From CAVVYA01 sp963752345 (GTDB lineage: Bacteria; Pseudomonadota; Alphaproteobacteria; SMXQ01), in the NCBI GenBank assembly GCA_963752345.1, contig CAVVYA010000023.1, positions 1 to 64,000 on the forward strand: a DNA stretch of 64,000 bases. Reading direction: 5' to 3'. Positions 29,248-38,282 of the stretch are shown in pieces (the stretch's first letter is position 1; the number at the start of each line of letters is the position of its first letter). The position numbers and the translations under genes are program-made. Below the pieces are notes generated by a model. It made no database searches, was not told the DNA's origin, and worked only from the letters and a program-made list of their open reading frames with translations.

Positions 29248-29865
29248 GGAAATCCCTGCTCCTTCTTTTTTGGTGGTTTGAATTCACTAGCCGACGCCGA
29301 TGCCGCCCGCGCCGTTCGGCCGCGAAGCCGCATGGTCTTTCCAGAAGATCGCGCAACTTTCACCGTAGAGCGGTGGCCGGGCGGAAATTCCAACCCATCG
29401 CTCGAGGAGCCATCGTGGTCCCTTCGGTGATCGAACTCGAACTACGGGCGTCCTGGACTTCGCTCGAACCGAGCCCGCGGACCGGCAGCACAATATATCC
29501 GCAATCGCGGTTTACACCAGCGCCCGCGGAGGAATTCGGACCAGGGCCCCGGCCATACCGCTGCGCCGTTCGAGAAGGTTCGAAAGCGCAGGATCGGCGG
29601 AGCGTTGCTCGCAAGAAAGGTTCGAAGCCGAAGAGCCGCCGCAAGCCCTGGCCGACGACTTACATGGCCAAAATAATATTGGCCGGCGCGTGCTGCCGCC
29701 GGGCAGCCGAGCGACGATCGGCGTGCGCACCGACCATGTGAAAGCCTTCGCCCGTCGCGGCGACACGGCGAACAGCTCGCGGCGCGCGAAGCCGTGTGAG
29801 ATATTGCATCGCGCCCAACCGGCACGGCGCGCATTCTGATCCAGTGGTCTTGGAGGGTTCTTTCC
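29248..29865. other. Intergenic region with no intact gene
   Basis: About 600 bases. The last third contains a possible decayed transporter-ATPase tail (listed separately). The rest has no recognisable coding sequence. It must contain the divergent promoters for the binding protein (minus) and the dehydrogenase homologue (plus). Confidence 0.5.
29618..29839 (+). pseudogene. Possible remnant of an ABC ATPase C-terminus (TOBE-like)
   Basis: One plus-strand frame is open and contains NNIGRRVLPPGSRATIGVRT followed by DHVKAF. The pattern xxLPPGxxxTxGxRxxHV resembles the C-terminal TOBE segment of carbohydrate or polyamine importer ATPases. No Walker motifs precede it, so at best it is a 3' fragment. 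Chance similarity cannot be excluded. Confidence 0.25.
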
Positions 29866-30810
29866 GTGGATTGTCATGTGTGGCTTCGACTGGGGCGCGA
29901 CCTGCCGCAGGGCGAAGCCGACGCGCTGCGTCACCAGTTTTCCAATGTCAAATTTTCCGCCGATCCGAAGCCGGAAGATTTTCCCTCCATCCAGGTCGTC
30001 TTCACCAATTCGCGGCTGGCGGACGAGCAGGCCGCGCAATTGCCCGCCCTGAAGTGGATCCACACGACCTATGGCGGCGGGCTGAACTATCTCACCCCCT
30101 CGGTGGTCACGCGCGACATACCCGTGACGAGCAGCCGCGGCGTCCAGGCGGAACCGCTCTCGGAGTTCACCGAAGCCTGCGTCCTGGCCCTGGGCAAGAG
30201 ATTTCCTTCCTTGTGGCAGGCCAAGCAGGAACGGCGTTGGGACGAAACCGTCCGCCCCGACACGGTCGCCGGCAAGGTGGCCCTGCTGCTCGGCCTCGGC
30301 GCCGTCGGTTCGGCCGTGGCGCAGCGGCTGCAAAAGCAGGGCATGAGCGTGCGCGCGATCCGCCGCAAGATCCACGACGTGCCGCCCTACGTCGACGCCG
30401 TCTATGGCATGGACCGGCTGCCCGACCTGCTGCGGGACTGCGATGTCCTTGTCATCAGCCTGCCCGGGAGCGACGCCATGCGCGGGCTGATCGGCGAGCG
30501 CGAGCTGCAGTCGATGAAGAAGACCAGTTATCTCGTCAATCTGGTTACGCGAGAAATCGTGCCCGACGCGGCGCTGTTTCGCGCGCTGCAGAACGGCTGG
30601 ATCGCGGGTGCCGCGTGCAACGCCTTCGAGGTCAATCCCCTGCCCGCCGAATCGCCCTTGTGGGACGCGCCCAACCTGATCATCAGCCCGGGCGTCGCGT
30701 CGGCCGACCCGCAGCGCTGGCAAAAGCTCGCCAAGGTTTTCAGCGGCAATCTGGGGCGATATCTGGCGCGACAGCCGCTGGCGAATATCGTCCGCGAAAC
30801 GGATGGCTGA
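29866..30810 (+). CDS. D-2-hydroxyacid dehydrogenase homologue with altered catalytic residues
   Basis: Intact 314-aa member of the D-isomer-specific 2-hydroxyacid dehydrogenase family. The NAD-binding motif is LLGLGAVGSAVAQRLQ (about residues 142-157). The usual catalytic trio is not conserved. The Arg region (normally VNxxRGxxVD) reads VNLVTREIVPD, so Thr stands at the aligned Arg position. The Glu before EP is Asn in FEVNPLPAE. The TPH histidine is Gly in IISPGVAS. It therefore looks like a non-canonical or inactive homologue that still binds a dinucleotide. Neighbours give no role. Confidence 0.85.
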   Translation: MDCHVWLRLGRDLPQGEADALRHQFSNVKFSADPKPEDFPSIQVVFTNSRLADEQAAQLPALKWIHTTYGGGLNYLTPSVVTRDIPVTSSRGVQAEPLSEFTEACVLALGKRFPSLWQAKQERRWDETVRPDTVAGKVALLLGLGAVGSAVAQRLQKQGMSVRAIRRKIHDVPPYVDAVYGMDRLPDLLRDCDVLVISLPGSDAMRGLIGERELQSMKKTSYLVNLVTREIVPDAALFRALQNGWIAGAACNAFEVNPLPAESPLWDAPNLIISPGVASADPQRWQKLAKVFSGNLGRYLARQPLANIVRETDG

Positions 30811-30962
30811 CGACGGCGACGCGCTCTCCCGTGAGCGAACCGCCGGGTCTGGAGTGGAAGATCCACGCGCTTGATCCAGATCAAGGCCACGAGACGGCGC
30901 GGGACTATTCTTGGCCCCGCATCCGCCCGCTCCACACTCGTCACGACCGGCACCCGAGGCCC

Positions 30963-31373
30963 ATGACCCTCAACGAAAGCGCAGTTGAAGCCCCGCGGGA
31001 AGACACGCCCTATGACATGATCGGCGGAGAAGCGACCGTTCGCCGAATTGTCGATCGTTTCTACGACCTGATGGACAGCGCGCCCGAGGCCGCGCGCATT
31101 CGCGCCCTGCACGCCGCGGACCTTTCCCCCATGCGCGAGCGCCTGTTCGAATTTCTGAGCGGCTGGCTCGGCGGACCGCCGCTCTACTATCAGCGGCCCG
31201 ACGCGAAATGCATCGTATCCGCGCACCGGCCGTTCAGCATCGGCGAGGCCGAGCGCGATGCGTGGATGACGTGTATGCGCCAAGCCATGGAAGACTGCGG
31301 TGTTCCGGCGGATGTGCGAACGCTGCTCGACCCGGCCCTCCTGCGCATGGCTGACGCATTCCGAAACCGCTGA
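30963..31373 (+). CDS. Group II truncated hemoglobin
   Basis: Intact 136-aa globin, starting MTLNESAVEAP. The trHbO pattern is clear: YDMIGGEATVRRIVDRFYDLMD, then LFEFLSGWLGGPPLYYQR, then SAHRPFSIGEAERDAWMTCM, in which the His is the proximal haem ligand and the Trp is the conserved G8 Trp. Group II globins bind oxygen and react with NO or peroxide in the cytoplasm. The frame is open further upstream, but the ATG at 30963 gives normal family length. It lies 150 bases after the dehydrogenase homologue. Confidence 0.92.
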   Translation: MTLNESAVEAPREDTPYDMIGGEATVRRIVDRFYDLMDSAPEAARIRALHAADLSPMRERLFEFLSGWLGGPPLYYQRPDAKCIVSAHRPFSIGEAERDAWMTCMRQAMEDCGVPADVRTLLDPALLRMADAFRNR

Positions 31374-31432
31374 CGCGCCGCCTTTGCCCGGGATGACGCC
31401 GCCGATGCAACTGGCAATCTGACCGTGCGCCG

Positions 31433-32659
31433 GTGCATAAGAGGGCCGTGGAAAACGCCGCCTTTCAAATTTACCGCGTCGCCGTCATCGGTGGCGGCCC
31501 CGCCGGGCTGATGGCCGCCGAGGTCATCGCCCGTGCCGGCATGGCCGTGACCGTGTTCGAACGGATGCCGAGCGTCGGGCGCAAGCTGCTGATGGCCGGG
31601 CGCGGCGGTCTGAACCTCACCCATTCCGAGCCCGCCGATCTCTTCCGCGCGCGCTACGGCGCGGCGGCGGATTGGATGGCGCCGCTGCTCGCGGCGTTTC
31701 CGCCCCGCGCGTTGACCGACTGGTGCGAAGCGCTGGGACAACCGACCTTCATCGGCAGCAGCGGGCGCGTCTTTCCGCGCGCGATGAAGGCGAGCCCCTT
31801 GCTGCGCGCCTGGCTCCGGCGGCTGGATGGCTTGGGCGTTCATATCACAACGCGCGCGCAATGGACCGGCTGGAACGCGAATGGCGCCTTGACCTTCGCC
31901 AACGGCACGACCGACGCCGCGGACGCGGTGGTGCTCGCGCTCGGCGGCGCCTCCTGGCCGCGGCTGGGCGCGGATGGCGGCTGGACCGGGCTGTTGCCAG
32001 ATATTGAAATCGCGCCGTTGCGGCCGGCGAACTGCGGCTTCGCGGTCGGTTGGTCAGAGATGTTCCGAAGCCGCCATGCCGGCGCGCCGCTGAAGCGCAT
32101 TGCCCTGTCGTTCGCCGGACTGACGGTGCGCGGCGAGGCCGTGATCACCGCGGCGGGTATCGAGGGCGGCGCGGTCTATGCGCTGGCGGCGCCCGTGCGT
32201 GACGCCATCGCATCGGACGGCTCGGCCCTGCTGCACGTCGACCTGCGCCCGGACATGGCGATGGCCTCGCTCGCCGAACGGCTCGGCGCGGCGCGCGGCA
32301 GTGACTCTCTATCCAATTTCCTGCGCAAGCGCGCGGGCCTGCCGCCGGTCGCCATAGGCCTGGTGCAGGAGGCCCTGCACGCCGGCGAAACCCAACCCTT
32401 GGCCGCGCTGATCAAGGCCGTGCCGCTGCGGCTGACGGCGCCCTTCGGATTGGCCCGTGCGATCTCCACCGCCGGTGGCATCGCGCTCACCGAGTTGGAC
32501 GAACGGCTGATGCTGCGCCGCCGCCCCGGTGTGTTCGCCGCCGGCGAGATGCTGGACTGGGAGGCGCCCACCGGGGGCTATCTGCTGCAGGGCTGCATGG
32601 CGTCCGGCGCCGCCGCCGGGCAAGGCGTGCTGGAGTGGCTGCGGGAGAAAAAATCGTAA
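31433..32659 (+). CDS. NAD(P)/FAD-dependent oxidoreductase, HI0933/TIGR03862 type
   Basis: Intact 408-aa flavoprotein. The FAD-binding motif is VAVIGGGPAGLMAAEVIA near residue 16, then RKLLMAGRGGLNLTHSE, a hallmark of the HI0933 (BaiN-like) family. The C-terminus has PGVFAAGEMLDWEAPTGGYLLQGCMASG, typical of TIGR03862. The start is given as the Met at 31433. Exact function of this clade is unknown. Cytoplasmic, single gene, convergent with the DTW-domain gene. Confidence 0.9.
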   Translation: MHKRAVENAAFQIYRVAVIGGGPAGLMAAEVIARAGMAVTVFERMPSVGRKLLMAGRGGLNLTHSEPADLFRARYGAAADWMAPLLAAFPPRALTDWCEALGQPTFIGSSGRVFPRAMKASPLLRAWLRRLDGLGVHITTRAQWTGWNANGALTFANGTTDAADAVVLALGGASWPRLGADGGWTGLLPDIEIAPLRPANCGFAVGWSEMFRSRHAGAPLKRIALSFAGLTVRGEAVITAAGIEGGAVYALAAPVRDAIASDGSALLHVDLRPDMAMASLAERLGAARGSDSLSNFLRKRAGLPPVAIGLVQEALHAGETQPLAALIKAVPLRLTAPFGLARAISTAGGIALTELDERLMLRRRPGVFAAGEMLDWEAPTGGYLLQGCMASGAAAGQGVLEWLREKKS

Positions 32660-32796
32660 TGGCCGAAATGACCTGCTGACCGCGCCCGCCGAGGGCACAA
32701 CGGTCCACCTAAAAACGGCGGCCTGACCGGCGACGCGATGATTGGATGGGCAACAGCCCTCGAAGAAAGATGCGGCTGGAGCGCCCCGCGCGACCG

Positions 32797-33489
32797 TCAT
32801 GCCCGATGCACGCGGCGCGGATGACCGCTCTGTCTGCGGCGACGATCGGGCTTTTTTCGAGGGTTTGTCGCGCGGGCTTTTTCCAGCAGGAGCCGGAAGG
32901 GCGGCAGAATTTTATCGGCGAGCGCCTTGTCCTCATCCAGCACCGCGAGCGTATAGGCAGCGGCTTCCAGTGTGGAAACGCTTTCCGCTCTGGGTTCCTT
33001 GCGCAAATTGCCATAGAGGGAGACGCGCGGCGGCTGCAGCACGAGGCGCCGGCATTTCAGCATCCAGGCATTGCGCCACCATAGCGCCTTCGCCTGTTGC
33101 CAATTGCCGTCGAGCAGGATGATGCCTTCCAGCGCCTTGAGACTGTCATCCTGGTCCGGCGCCGCTTCACCGTTTTTATTCACGACCGTCAAAATGCGCG
33201 GCGCCAAAGGCGCGGATGTTCTGGCGGTGCCCAGATACAAAACGCCCCAGTGCTTGGGATCGGCCGGGCGGCCGATGATTTTGGCAAGGCTCGGCCAGGA
33301 CAGGCCGGTTTTCAGCATGGCATTCTTCAATTGCAGAATGGCAATACGGGCCGTGCCCAGCACGCGATCCTGTTCCTGCGGGTGCCGCAGGATGACAACG
33401 GACACGCGATTGTCGACCGGCGCCAGCGCGGCGCAGACGCACAGATCGAGCGGCTTCTCGCAATTTTTACAAATCTCGCTCTGATCCAT
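32797..33489 (-). CDS. DTW-domain protein (tRNA-uridine aminocarboxypropyltransferase type)
   Basis: Intact 230-aa protein. The N-terminal zinc-type cysteines occur in EICKNCEKPLDLCVCAAL. The core has VVILRHPQEQ, LLDGNWQQAKAL (the D-x-[TN]-W region), RKEPRAESVSTLEAAAYTL. DTW-domain enzymes transfer the aminocarboxypropyl group of SAM to uridine in tRNA. The C-terminal 25 residues are basic and may be disordered. No operon partners. Confidence 0.88.
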   Translation of the reverse strand: MDQSEICKNCEKPLDLCVCAALAPVDNRVSVVILRHPQEQDRVLGTARIAILQLKNAMLKTGLSWPSLAKIIGRPADPKHWGVLYLGTARTSAPLAPRILTVVNKNGEAAPDQDDSLKALEGIILLDGNWQQAKALWWRNAWMLKCRRLVLQPPRVSLYGNLRKEPRAESVSTLEAAAYTLAVLDEDKALADKILPPFRLLLEKARATNPRKKPDRRRRQSGHPRRVHRA

Positions 33490-33867
33490 GGCTGTCGCCC
33501 GCGGGCCTCGAAGACGTCACAGTTGAACGGTGCTGCGCCTAAGATAGCGCAACCTCCGCCGCATATCATGGATGATCGAGGAAAAGGTCTTCTCTTCGGG
33601 CCCTCAAAGACCTGAACCGCGAACAGAGACTTTAGTGGCGGCGATGTAACGCCGCCCCGGAGGCGGCGGACGTGCTGGCGAAACGATTGAGATCGGGCGC
33701 CTTCTTGGTGGGATGCCCTCTGAACATTTCCTCATATACGATTTGCTTAGCGGCGGCCTCATTTTGGCATCCTGCTTGCGAGCGGTGAGGATGCCAGCAG
33801 ACCGCCCTGGCGGCCCTAGCGGGATAGTCGCGCAACTCCGACGAACTGCGCGACCTCACATCCGGCG
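33490..33867. other. Intergenic region, no gene seen
   Basis: About 380 bases between the DTW gene start and the end of TctC copy 5. It contains a hairpin at 33827-33854. No coding sequence was recognised. It marks the downstream end of the ten-gene minus-strand run. Confidence 0.5.
33827..33854 (-). terminator. Hairpin just downstream of TctC copy 5
   Basis: GTCGCGCA and TGCGCGAC pair over 8 bases around a 12-base loop, 13 bases past the stop of the last gene in the long operon. There is no T-run, so it may act as a 3' stabiliser or a weak terminator. Confidence 0.4.
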
Positions 33868-34893
33868 CTATTTCTGATTCTCGAAGTCTTTGACGCGCTG
33901 CACGATCTCGGGCGAGGTCGCATAGACTTGCGCAAGCCGCTTCTCGATTTCCTCTCCCGATGCCGGATCGATGTCGTAGCCCCGCGCATTGGCCTCGGCA
34001 AGGAGAGCCGGATCCTTCAACGTGTCTAAAAAGGCCTTGCGCAGGATCGCGACACGGTCGGCCGGAATGTCGGGCGGCGCCACATAAGGCCGACCCATGA
34101 CCTGCGTGCCGAACAGCAGGTTGAGCGCCTTGCGGTCGTCCTCGGATTTCGCCAGATCCATGATCAGGGGAACATCGGGGAGCTCCGGGTTCTTCGTCGT
34201 GGCCATTTGAACAAGCACATTGATCTTCTTCTGCTCGAGCCACTGTGGCACGGCTGTCTTCAGGCCTGCCCAGCCCATGCACCGGCCTTCGACTTCACCG
34301 CGCTCCATGGCGAGGAACACATCCATGCCGTCCGTCGTGCTGTATCCCGCGATGATCTTCAGCTTGGTGCCGAGCACGGCATTGAGCACGCGCGGTCCGA
34401 CAAAGCTTGTTCCGGAGACGCCCGACGCTCCCATGATGAGTTCGGTCGTCATGGTGTCCTGCAGCGTTTTGACCTTCGCCTCATGCCAGGCGATACACAC
34501 CATCGTCTGGCTGTGGATGCTGCCGATCCAATTGAACTTCAGCGGATCGAAGCGCGCGCTCGGGTTGCCGTACAACGGCTCGATTCCGACGCGTTCGTGA
34601 ATGCTGCCGAACACCGTGCCGTCTTTCGGCGCGACAGCGTAGAGATAGTTGGTGAGGGTGAGCGTGGCCGCGCCCGGCATCGCCCTGACGATTATCCCAG
34701 GCTTGCCGGGGACGTGCGCGGGAAGATAGCGGGCAAGAAGCCGGCCGTAGTTATCGAAGGCGCCTGGGCCGTAGCCGATATAGAGGTTGAGCGTCTTTCC
34801 CTCGTAGAAATCTTCGCCAAGGGCGGCCGGCGTGGCCATCGAGACCATGGTAACGCCTGCGACGGCGACGAGCGCGGTAGCTATGGTTTTCAT
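33868..34893 (-). CDS. TctC/Bug-family periplasmic binding protein (copy 5)
   Basis: Intact 341-aa protein, signal peptide MKTIATALVAVAGVTMVSMA to about residue 26. It belongs to a subgroup whose ligand loop reads GPGAFDNYGRLLAR instead of GGGYDxYAR, shared only with copy 11 (58856-59890). The pair also share AMPGAATLTL or TMPGAATLTL, FNWIGSIHSQT, GASGVSG and GRPYVAPPDIPADRVA, and are clearly recent paralogues. It is the last gene of the minus-strand run that begins at 44766. Confidence 0.92.
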   Translation of the reverse strand: MKTIATALVAVAGVTMVSMATPAALGEDFYEGKTLNLYIGYGPGAFDNYGRLLARYLPAHVPGKPGIIVRAMPGAATLTLTNYLYAVAPKDGTVFGSIHERVGIEPLYGNPSARFDPLKFNWIGSIHSQTMVCIAWHEAKVKTLQDTMTTELIMGASGVSGTSFVGPRVLNAVLGTKLKIIAGYSTTDGMDVFLAMERGEVEGRCMGWAGLKTAVPQWLEQKKINVLVQMATTKNPELPDVPLIMDLAKSEDDRKALNLLFGTQVMGRPYVAPPDIPADRVAILRKAFLDTLKDPALLAEANARGYDIDPASGEEIEKRLAQVYATSPEIVQRVKDFENQK

Positions 34894-34963
34894 GGATTTA
34901 GTCTCCCCTACGGGCGGCCGGAACTCCGGCCAGGTGTATTCGTCTCGGCGATCGCCGCGGCGT

Positions 34964-35995
34964 TCAATTCCCCGCTTCGCCGGTGGCGGCAGCGGCTTTG
35001 GCGATCACATCGGGCGGCACCTGATAGAGCCGCTCGATCATCGCGTGGATATCCGGTCCGGTCATGGGATTATTCAGTTCGAGCTGCTGCTTGGCAGCCT
35101 GCGCATGCAGCTCGGGATCGCGCATCAGCGCGTCGAAGCCCGTGCGAAAGACCGTGACAATGTTCGCCGGCGTGTCGGGCGGCAGCATGAAGGGCCGCCC
35201 GATTTCCTGGCGCGCGAAGACCAAGTCGAGGACCTGCCGCTGTTCCTCCGTCTTGGCCAGGTCCGTCACCAGCGGCACGTCGGGAAAATCGGGATGGCGC
35301 CGCAACGACAATTGCAGCAGCACCTTGACCTGCTTATCCGCGAGCCAGGCTGGGTTGCGCGTCGCGATATTGGAATAGAAATAGCCGGCCGCGCCCTGGA
35401 CCTCGCCATTCTCGAGCGCCAAGGCGATGGCGCCGGTGCTCTTGTAACCGGAGATGACCTTGAACTTGGTTCCGAGCACGCGGTTGAGCACATTGGGGAA
35501 CACGACGTTGCCCGAGGTCGGCCCGCCGCCGCCGACGATCAAGTCGTTCGTAAAGACGTCCTGGATGGTTTGGATCGGCTGGGTGTGCCAGACGATCACC
35601 AAGGCGACCTCGCTCGTCATGCTGCCGATCCAGGCATAGCGCCGCGGATCGAAGCGAACTCCCTGGGACCCGAACATCTGCGCCGTGGCATTACCGCCGC
35701 CGATCGTGCCGATGGCGCTGCCGTCCTTCGGCGCCACCTCGTACATATAGTTGGCGGCGCGCAGGGTGCCTGCGCCCGGCATGTTCTTGACGACGAACGC
35801 GGGATTGCCCGGCAGGTGTTGGCCATAGACCTGCGCCAGCAGACGGGCGTAGATGTTGTAACCGCCGGTGTCGCCGCCAGCGTAAATCGTGACCTGCCGT
35901 TCCTTGAAATCCTGGGCGGCCACCGTGCCGACCGGCACGGCCAAAGCGGCCGTGAGAACCGCACAACTCAGGATCCGCGCGCGAATGGCTTTCAT
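34964..35995 (-). CDS. TctC/Bug-family periplasmic binding protein (copy 6)
   Basis: Intact 343-aa protein from the ATG ending at 35995, which follows GGAGGGGG. Signal peptide MKAIRARILSCAVLTAALAV to about residue 27. Loop GDTGGYNIYARLLAQVYGQH, then NMPGAGTLRAANYMYEVAPK. The C-terminus has GRPFMLPPDTPANIVTVFR. It lies between the DHPD-like gene (36106-37059) and copy 5, with intergenic gaps of 110 and 70 bases. Confidence 0.92.
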   Translation of the reverse strand: MKAIRARILSCAVLTAALAVPVGTVAAQDFKERQVTIYAGGDTGGYNIYARLLAQVYGQHLPGNPAFVVKNMPGAGTLRAANYMYEVAPKDGSAIGTIGGGNATAQMFGSQGVRFDPRRYAWIGSMTSEVALVIVWHTQPIQTIQDVFTNDLIVGGGGPTSGNVVFPNVLNRVLGTKFKVISGYKSTGAIALALENGEVQGAAGYFYSNIATRNPAWLADKQVKVLLQLSLRRHPDFPDVPLVTDLAKTEEQRQVLDLVFARQEIGRPFMLPPDTPANIVTVFRTGFDALMRDPELHAQAAKQQLELNNPMTGPDIHAMIERLYQVPPDVIAKAAAATGEAGN

Positions 35996-36105
35996 CGCCC
36001 CCTCCAGATCGGTTTGATGCCGCGCCAAACAGCAGCACGGCCAACGCACGACGTTTCGAACGCTACGCTTACCGCGAATTCAGGTCAGCGAACTCTTCAA
36101 CGCAC

Positions 36106-37059
36106 TCAGGTGTTCAGCGTGGAGGGATGGAACAGGTCCTCCGGCTGATAAGATCGTGGGATCAGCCCATAACGCAGGGCGTATTCCAACCACTTCTCGA
36201 TCTCGAAGCGGGTGTCCCTGAAGCCCCAGCGGTAGAAATCCTCGCCGCCGGCCGCGACCTCCTCCTCGCGCAGGCCGCGGTACCACAGGCCCGTCTGATG
36301 AACTCGCTGCCACTCCAGCTCCTCGTAGCAGGCCTTCTTCGATTCCATCCAGGCGTTGAACAGGCTCATGGCGACCCATGGCTCCTTCTCCAGGAGCTCG
36401 GTGCGGATCAGCAGGGTGTGCATGATCGGGAAGAAGCGTGTGCGCTTGTAGTAGTCGCGCTCGACCTGGGGATAGTTGGGAAACAGGAACTCAATGTCCG
36501 GATGAATGTTCGGCGCCCATACGTCGGTGCAGATGGCGGCCTGGGTCTCGCCCGCTGCCAGCATGCCGAACTGTTTGGCGCCTTTCACCGCGTGCTCCAG
36601 CTTGAGCCAGGACGGCGGCCGCCAAGCGCTATTGCCGTCCTTGTGCTGCGCCACCCAGGTCACCGACTTCACGTCGAGACCCCATTCGTCCTCGAGCACG
36701 CCGCGGCCCCATATACCGGCCGAGGTGAACCAATTCTGGATGCCGACGCGCCGGCCGTTGAGATCCGACGGCTTGGTGATCCCCGCCTTCTTGTTCACGT
36801 AGATGTAGGAGTGGCGGAACATCCGTTTCACGAAAATCGGGATCGCCGTGTAGCCAAGAGTTTTATTCGGCTGATCCGCGATGTACTGGCCGGTGTAGAA
36901 CTCGATGATGTTGTACTGCCCATGCGGCCCCTTCCAGCGATAGCCCGGGTTCTCCATATTGACGTCGACCTGAAGGTCGATGCCCTCCGGCTTCACTCTG
37001 CCGTCGATCAAGGCGCGGGCCCGATCATAAGGCCCGCAGGTCATGGTCAGCTTCAACAT
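36106..37059 (-). CDS. 4,5-dihydroxyphthalate-decarboxylase-like / NMT1-type binding-fold protein (b)
   Basis: Intact 317-aa protein with no signal peptide, starting MLKLTMTCGPYDRARALIDG. Proteins of this type are annotated either as 4,5-dihydroxyphthalate decarboxylase or as ABC binding proteins. Shared features are GPYDRxxxLxDGxVxxxG, MFRHSYIYVNKKAGI, and VERDYYKRTRFFPIMHTLL. It sits between TctC copies 7 and 6 in the long operon. Whether it is an enzyme or a cytoplasmic or atypically exported receptor cannot be decided from sequence alone. Confidence 0.82.
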   Translation of the reverse strand: MLKLTMTCGPYDRARALIDGRVKPEGIDLQVDVNMENPGYRWKGPHGQYNIIEFYTGQYIADQPNKTLGYTAIPIFVKRMFRHSYIYVNKKAGITKPSDLNGRRVGIQNWFTSAGIWGRGVLEDEWGLDVKSVTWVAQHKDGNSAWRPPSWLKLEHAVKGAKQFGMLAAGETQAAICTDVWAPNIHPDIEFLFPNYPQVERDYYKRTRFFPIMHTLLIRTELLEKEPWVAMSLFNAWMESKKACYEELEWQRVHQTGLWYRGLREEEVAAGGEDFYRWGFRDTRFEIEKWLEYALRYGLIPRSYQPEDLFHPSTLNT

Positions 37060-37123
37060 GTTCGCATAAACCTTATCGCTGTGGGACCGCCCGACGGCGT
37101 CCCCTTCCCTAACAGCAGGCCGT

Positions 37124-38176
37124 CTACTCCGCCCCGGTACGCCCCTGGGCTTCCTTGGCGCGTGTCACGAGATGCTTCGGCGTTTCGTACGCCCGCGCGA
37201 TATATTGCTCGATCTCCTTTGCGCCGATCGAGCTGATGTCTACGCGCTGCTTCTCTGCCTCGGCGAGAAACACCGGGTCCTTCATGGTGGCATCGAATGC
37301 GGCGCGCAACGCGGCCAGGCGCGCGGCGGGAACGTCGGGCGGCGCGGTGAACGGCCGTCCCATGATCTGCCAGCCGTAGATCAGCTCGACGACGCGCTTG
37401 GTGTCCTCGGTCTTGGCCAAGTCCATCACGGTCGGCACGTTGGGCAGATCGGGGTGGCGGCGCGTCGCTTCCTGAACCAGGATATTGATCTGCTTCTTTT
37501 CGAGCCACTGGGCGCGCACGGTTTGCAAGGTGGCGAGCGGCATGCCGCACATGCCCTGCACCTCGCCGCGTTCGACCGCCAGCATCACGCCGCTCGATCC
37601 AGGGTAGCCCGAGACCAGCTTGAATTTGGTGCCGAGCAGGTTGTTGGACGAGGTCGGGAAGGCGTAGCTGGTGCCAGTCGAGCTCGCCGTGCCGATGGTG
37701 AATTCACGCTCGAGCACATCTTCGATCGTCTTGAACCCGGAGGTGGCCCATGCCAGGCATAGGCTGGTTTCCTCATTCATGCTGCCGAGCCAGGACAGCT
37801 TGCGGCTGTCGAACAGCGCGTTGGTGTCCCCGAGCAGCGGGGCCAGCGCCATACCGCCCGCAAACATGCCGAACACCGTGCCGTCCTTGGGGGCGCGATT
37901 GTAGATATAGTTGGCGGCGATCATGCTGCCGGCGCCGGGCATATTGTTGGGCACCATGGAGGGCTGGCCCGGCATGTTGCGGCCCATGTGGCGCGCCAGC
38001 AGCCGGGCGTAGACGTCGTATCCGCCGCCTGGCGGATAGCCGACGACGACCGTGACTTGCTTGCCTTGATAAAAGGCGGCCGCGTCTCCGTTTTGGGCGT
38101 TCACATCCGCCGCGCCCAAGACGCAGCACCCGCCCAACACTGCCGCAGCTACGGCCATCTCTGCTCGCATGGTCAT
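37124..38176 (-). CDS. TctC/Bug-family periplasmic binding protein (copy 7)
   Basis: Intact protein of about 350 aa. ATG codons end at 38176 and 38170 after GAGGAGG; the first is used. Signal peptide MRAEMAVAAAVLGGCCVLGA, mature start near VNAQNGD. Loop YPPGGGYDVYARLLARHMGR and NNMPGAGSMIAANYIYN. Near-duplicate of copy 4. The open frame continues upstream into the VOC gene because of that gene's frameshifts; the fusion is not real. Confidence 0.93.
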   Translation of the reverse strand: MTMRAEMAVAAAVLGGCCVLGAADVNAQNGDAAAFYQGKQVTVVVGYPPGGGYDVYARLLARHMGRNMPGQPSMVPNNMPGAGSMIAANYIYNRAPKDGTVFGMFAGGMALAPLLGDTNALFDSRKLSWLGSMNEETSLCLAWATSGFKTIEDVLEREFTIGTASSTGTSYAFPTSSNNLLGTKFKLVSGYPGSSGVMLAVERGEVQGMCGMPLATLQTVRAQWLEKKQINILVQEATRRHPDLPNVPTVMDLAKTEDTKRVVELIYGWQIMGRPFTAPPDVPAARLAALRAAFDATMKDPVFLAEAEKQRVDISSIGAKEIEQYIARAYETPKHLVTRAKEAQGRTGAE

Positions 38177-38282
38177 GCCCTCCTCAATGTCCTGATCACG
38201 TGACGCGGTACGCGTCGTGCTCGTGCAACTCTCATGCCGTCGGCTCTCGACCTGATCGGACCCAGTCGCGTGCCCCGGTTTC

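Noticed and set aside
29512..30723. Minus-strand ORF of 403 codons
   Set aside because: Antisense of the hydroxyacid dehydrogenase homologue.
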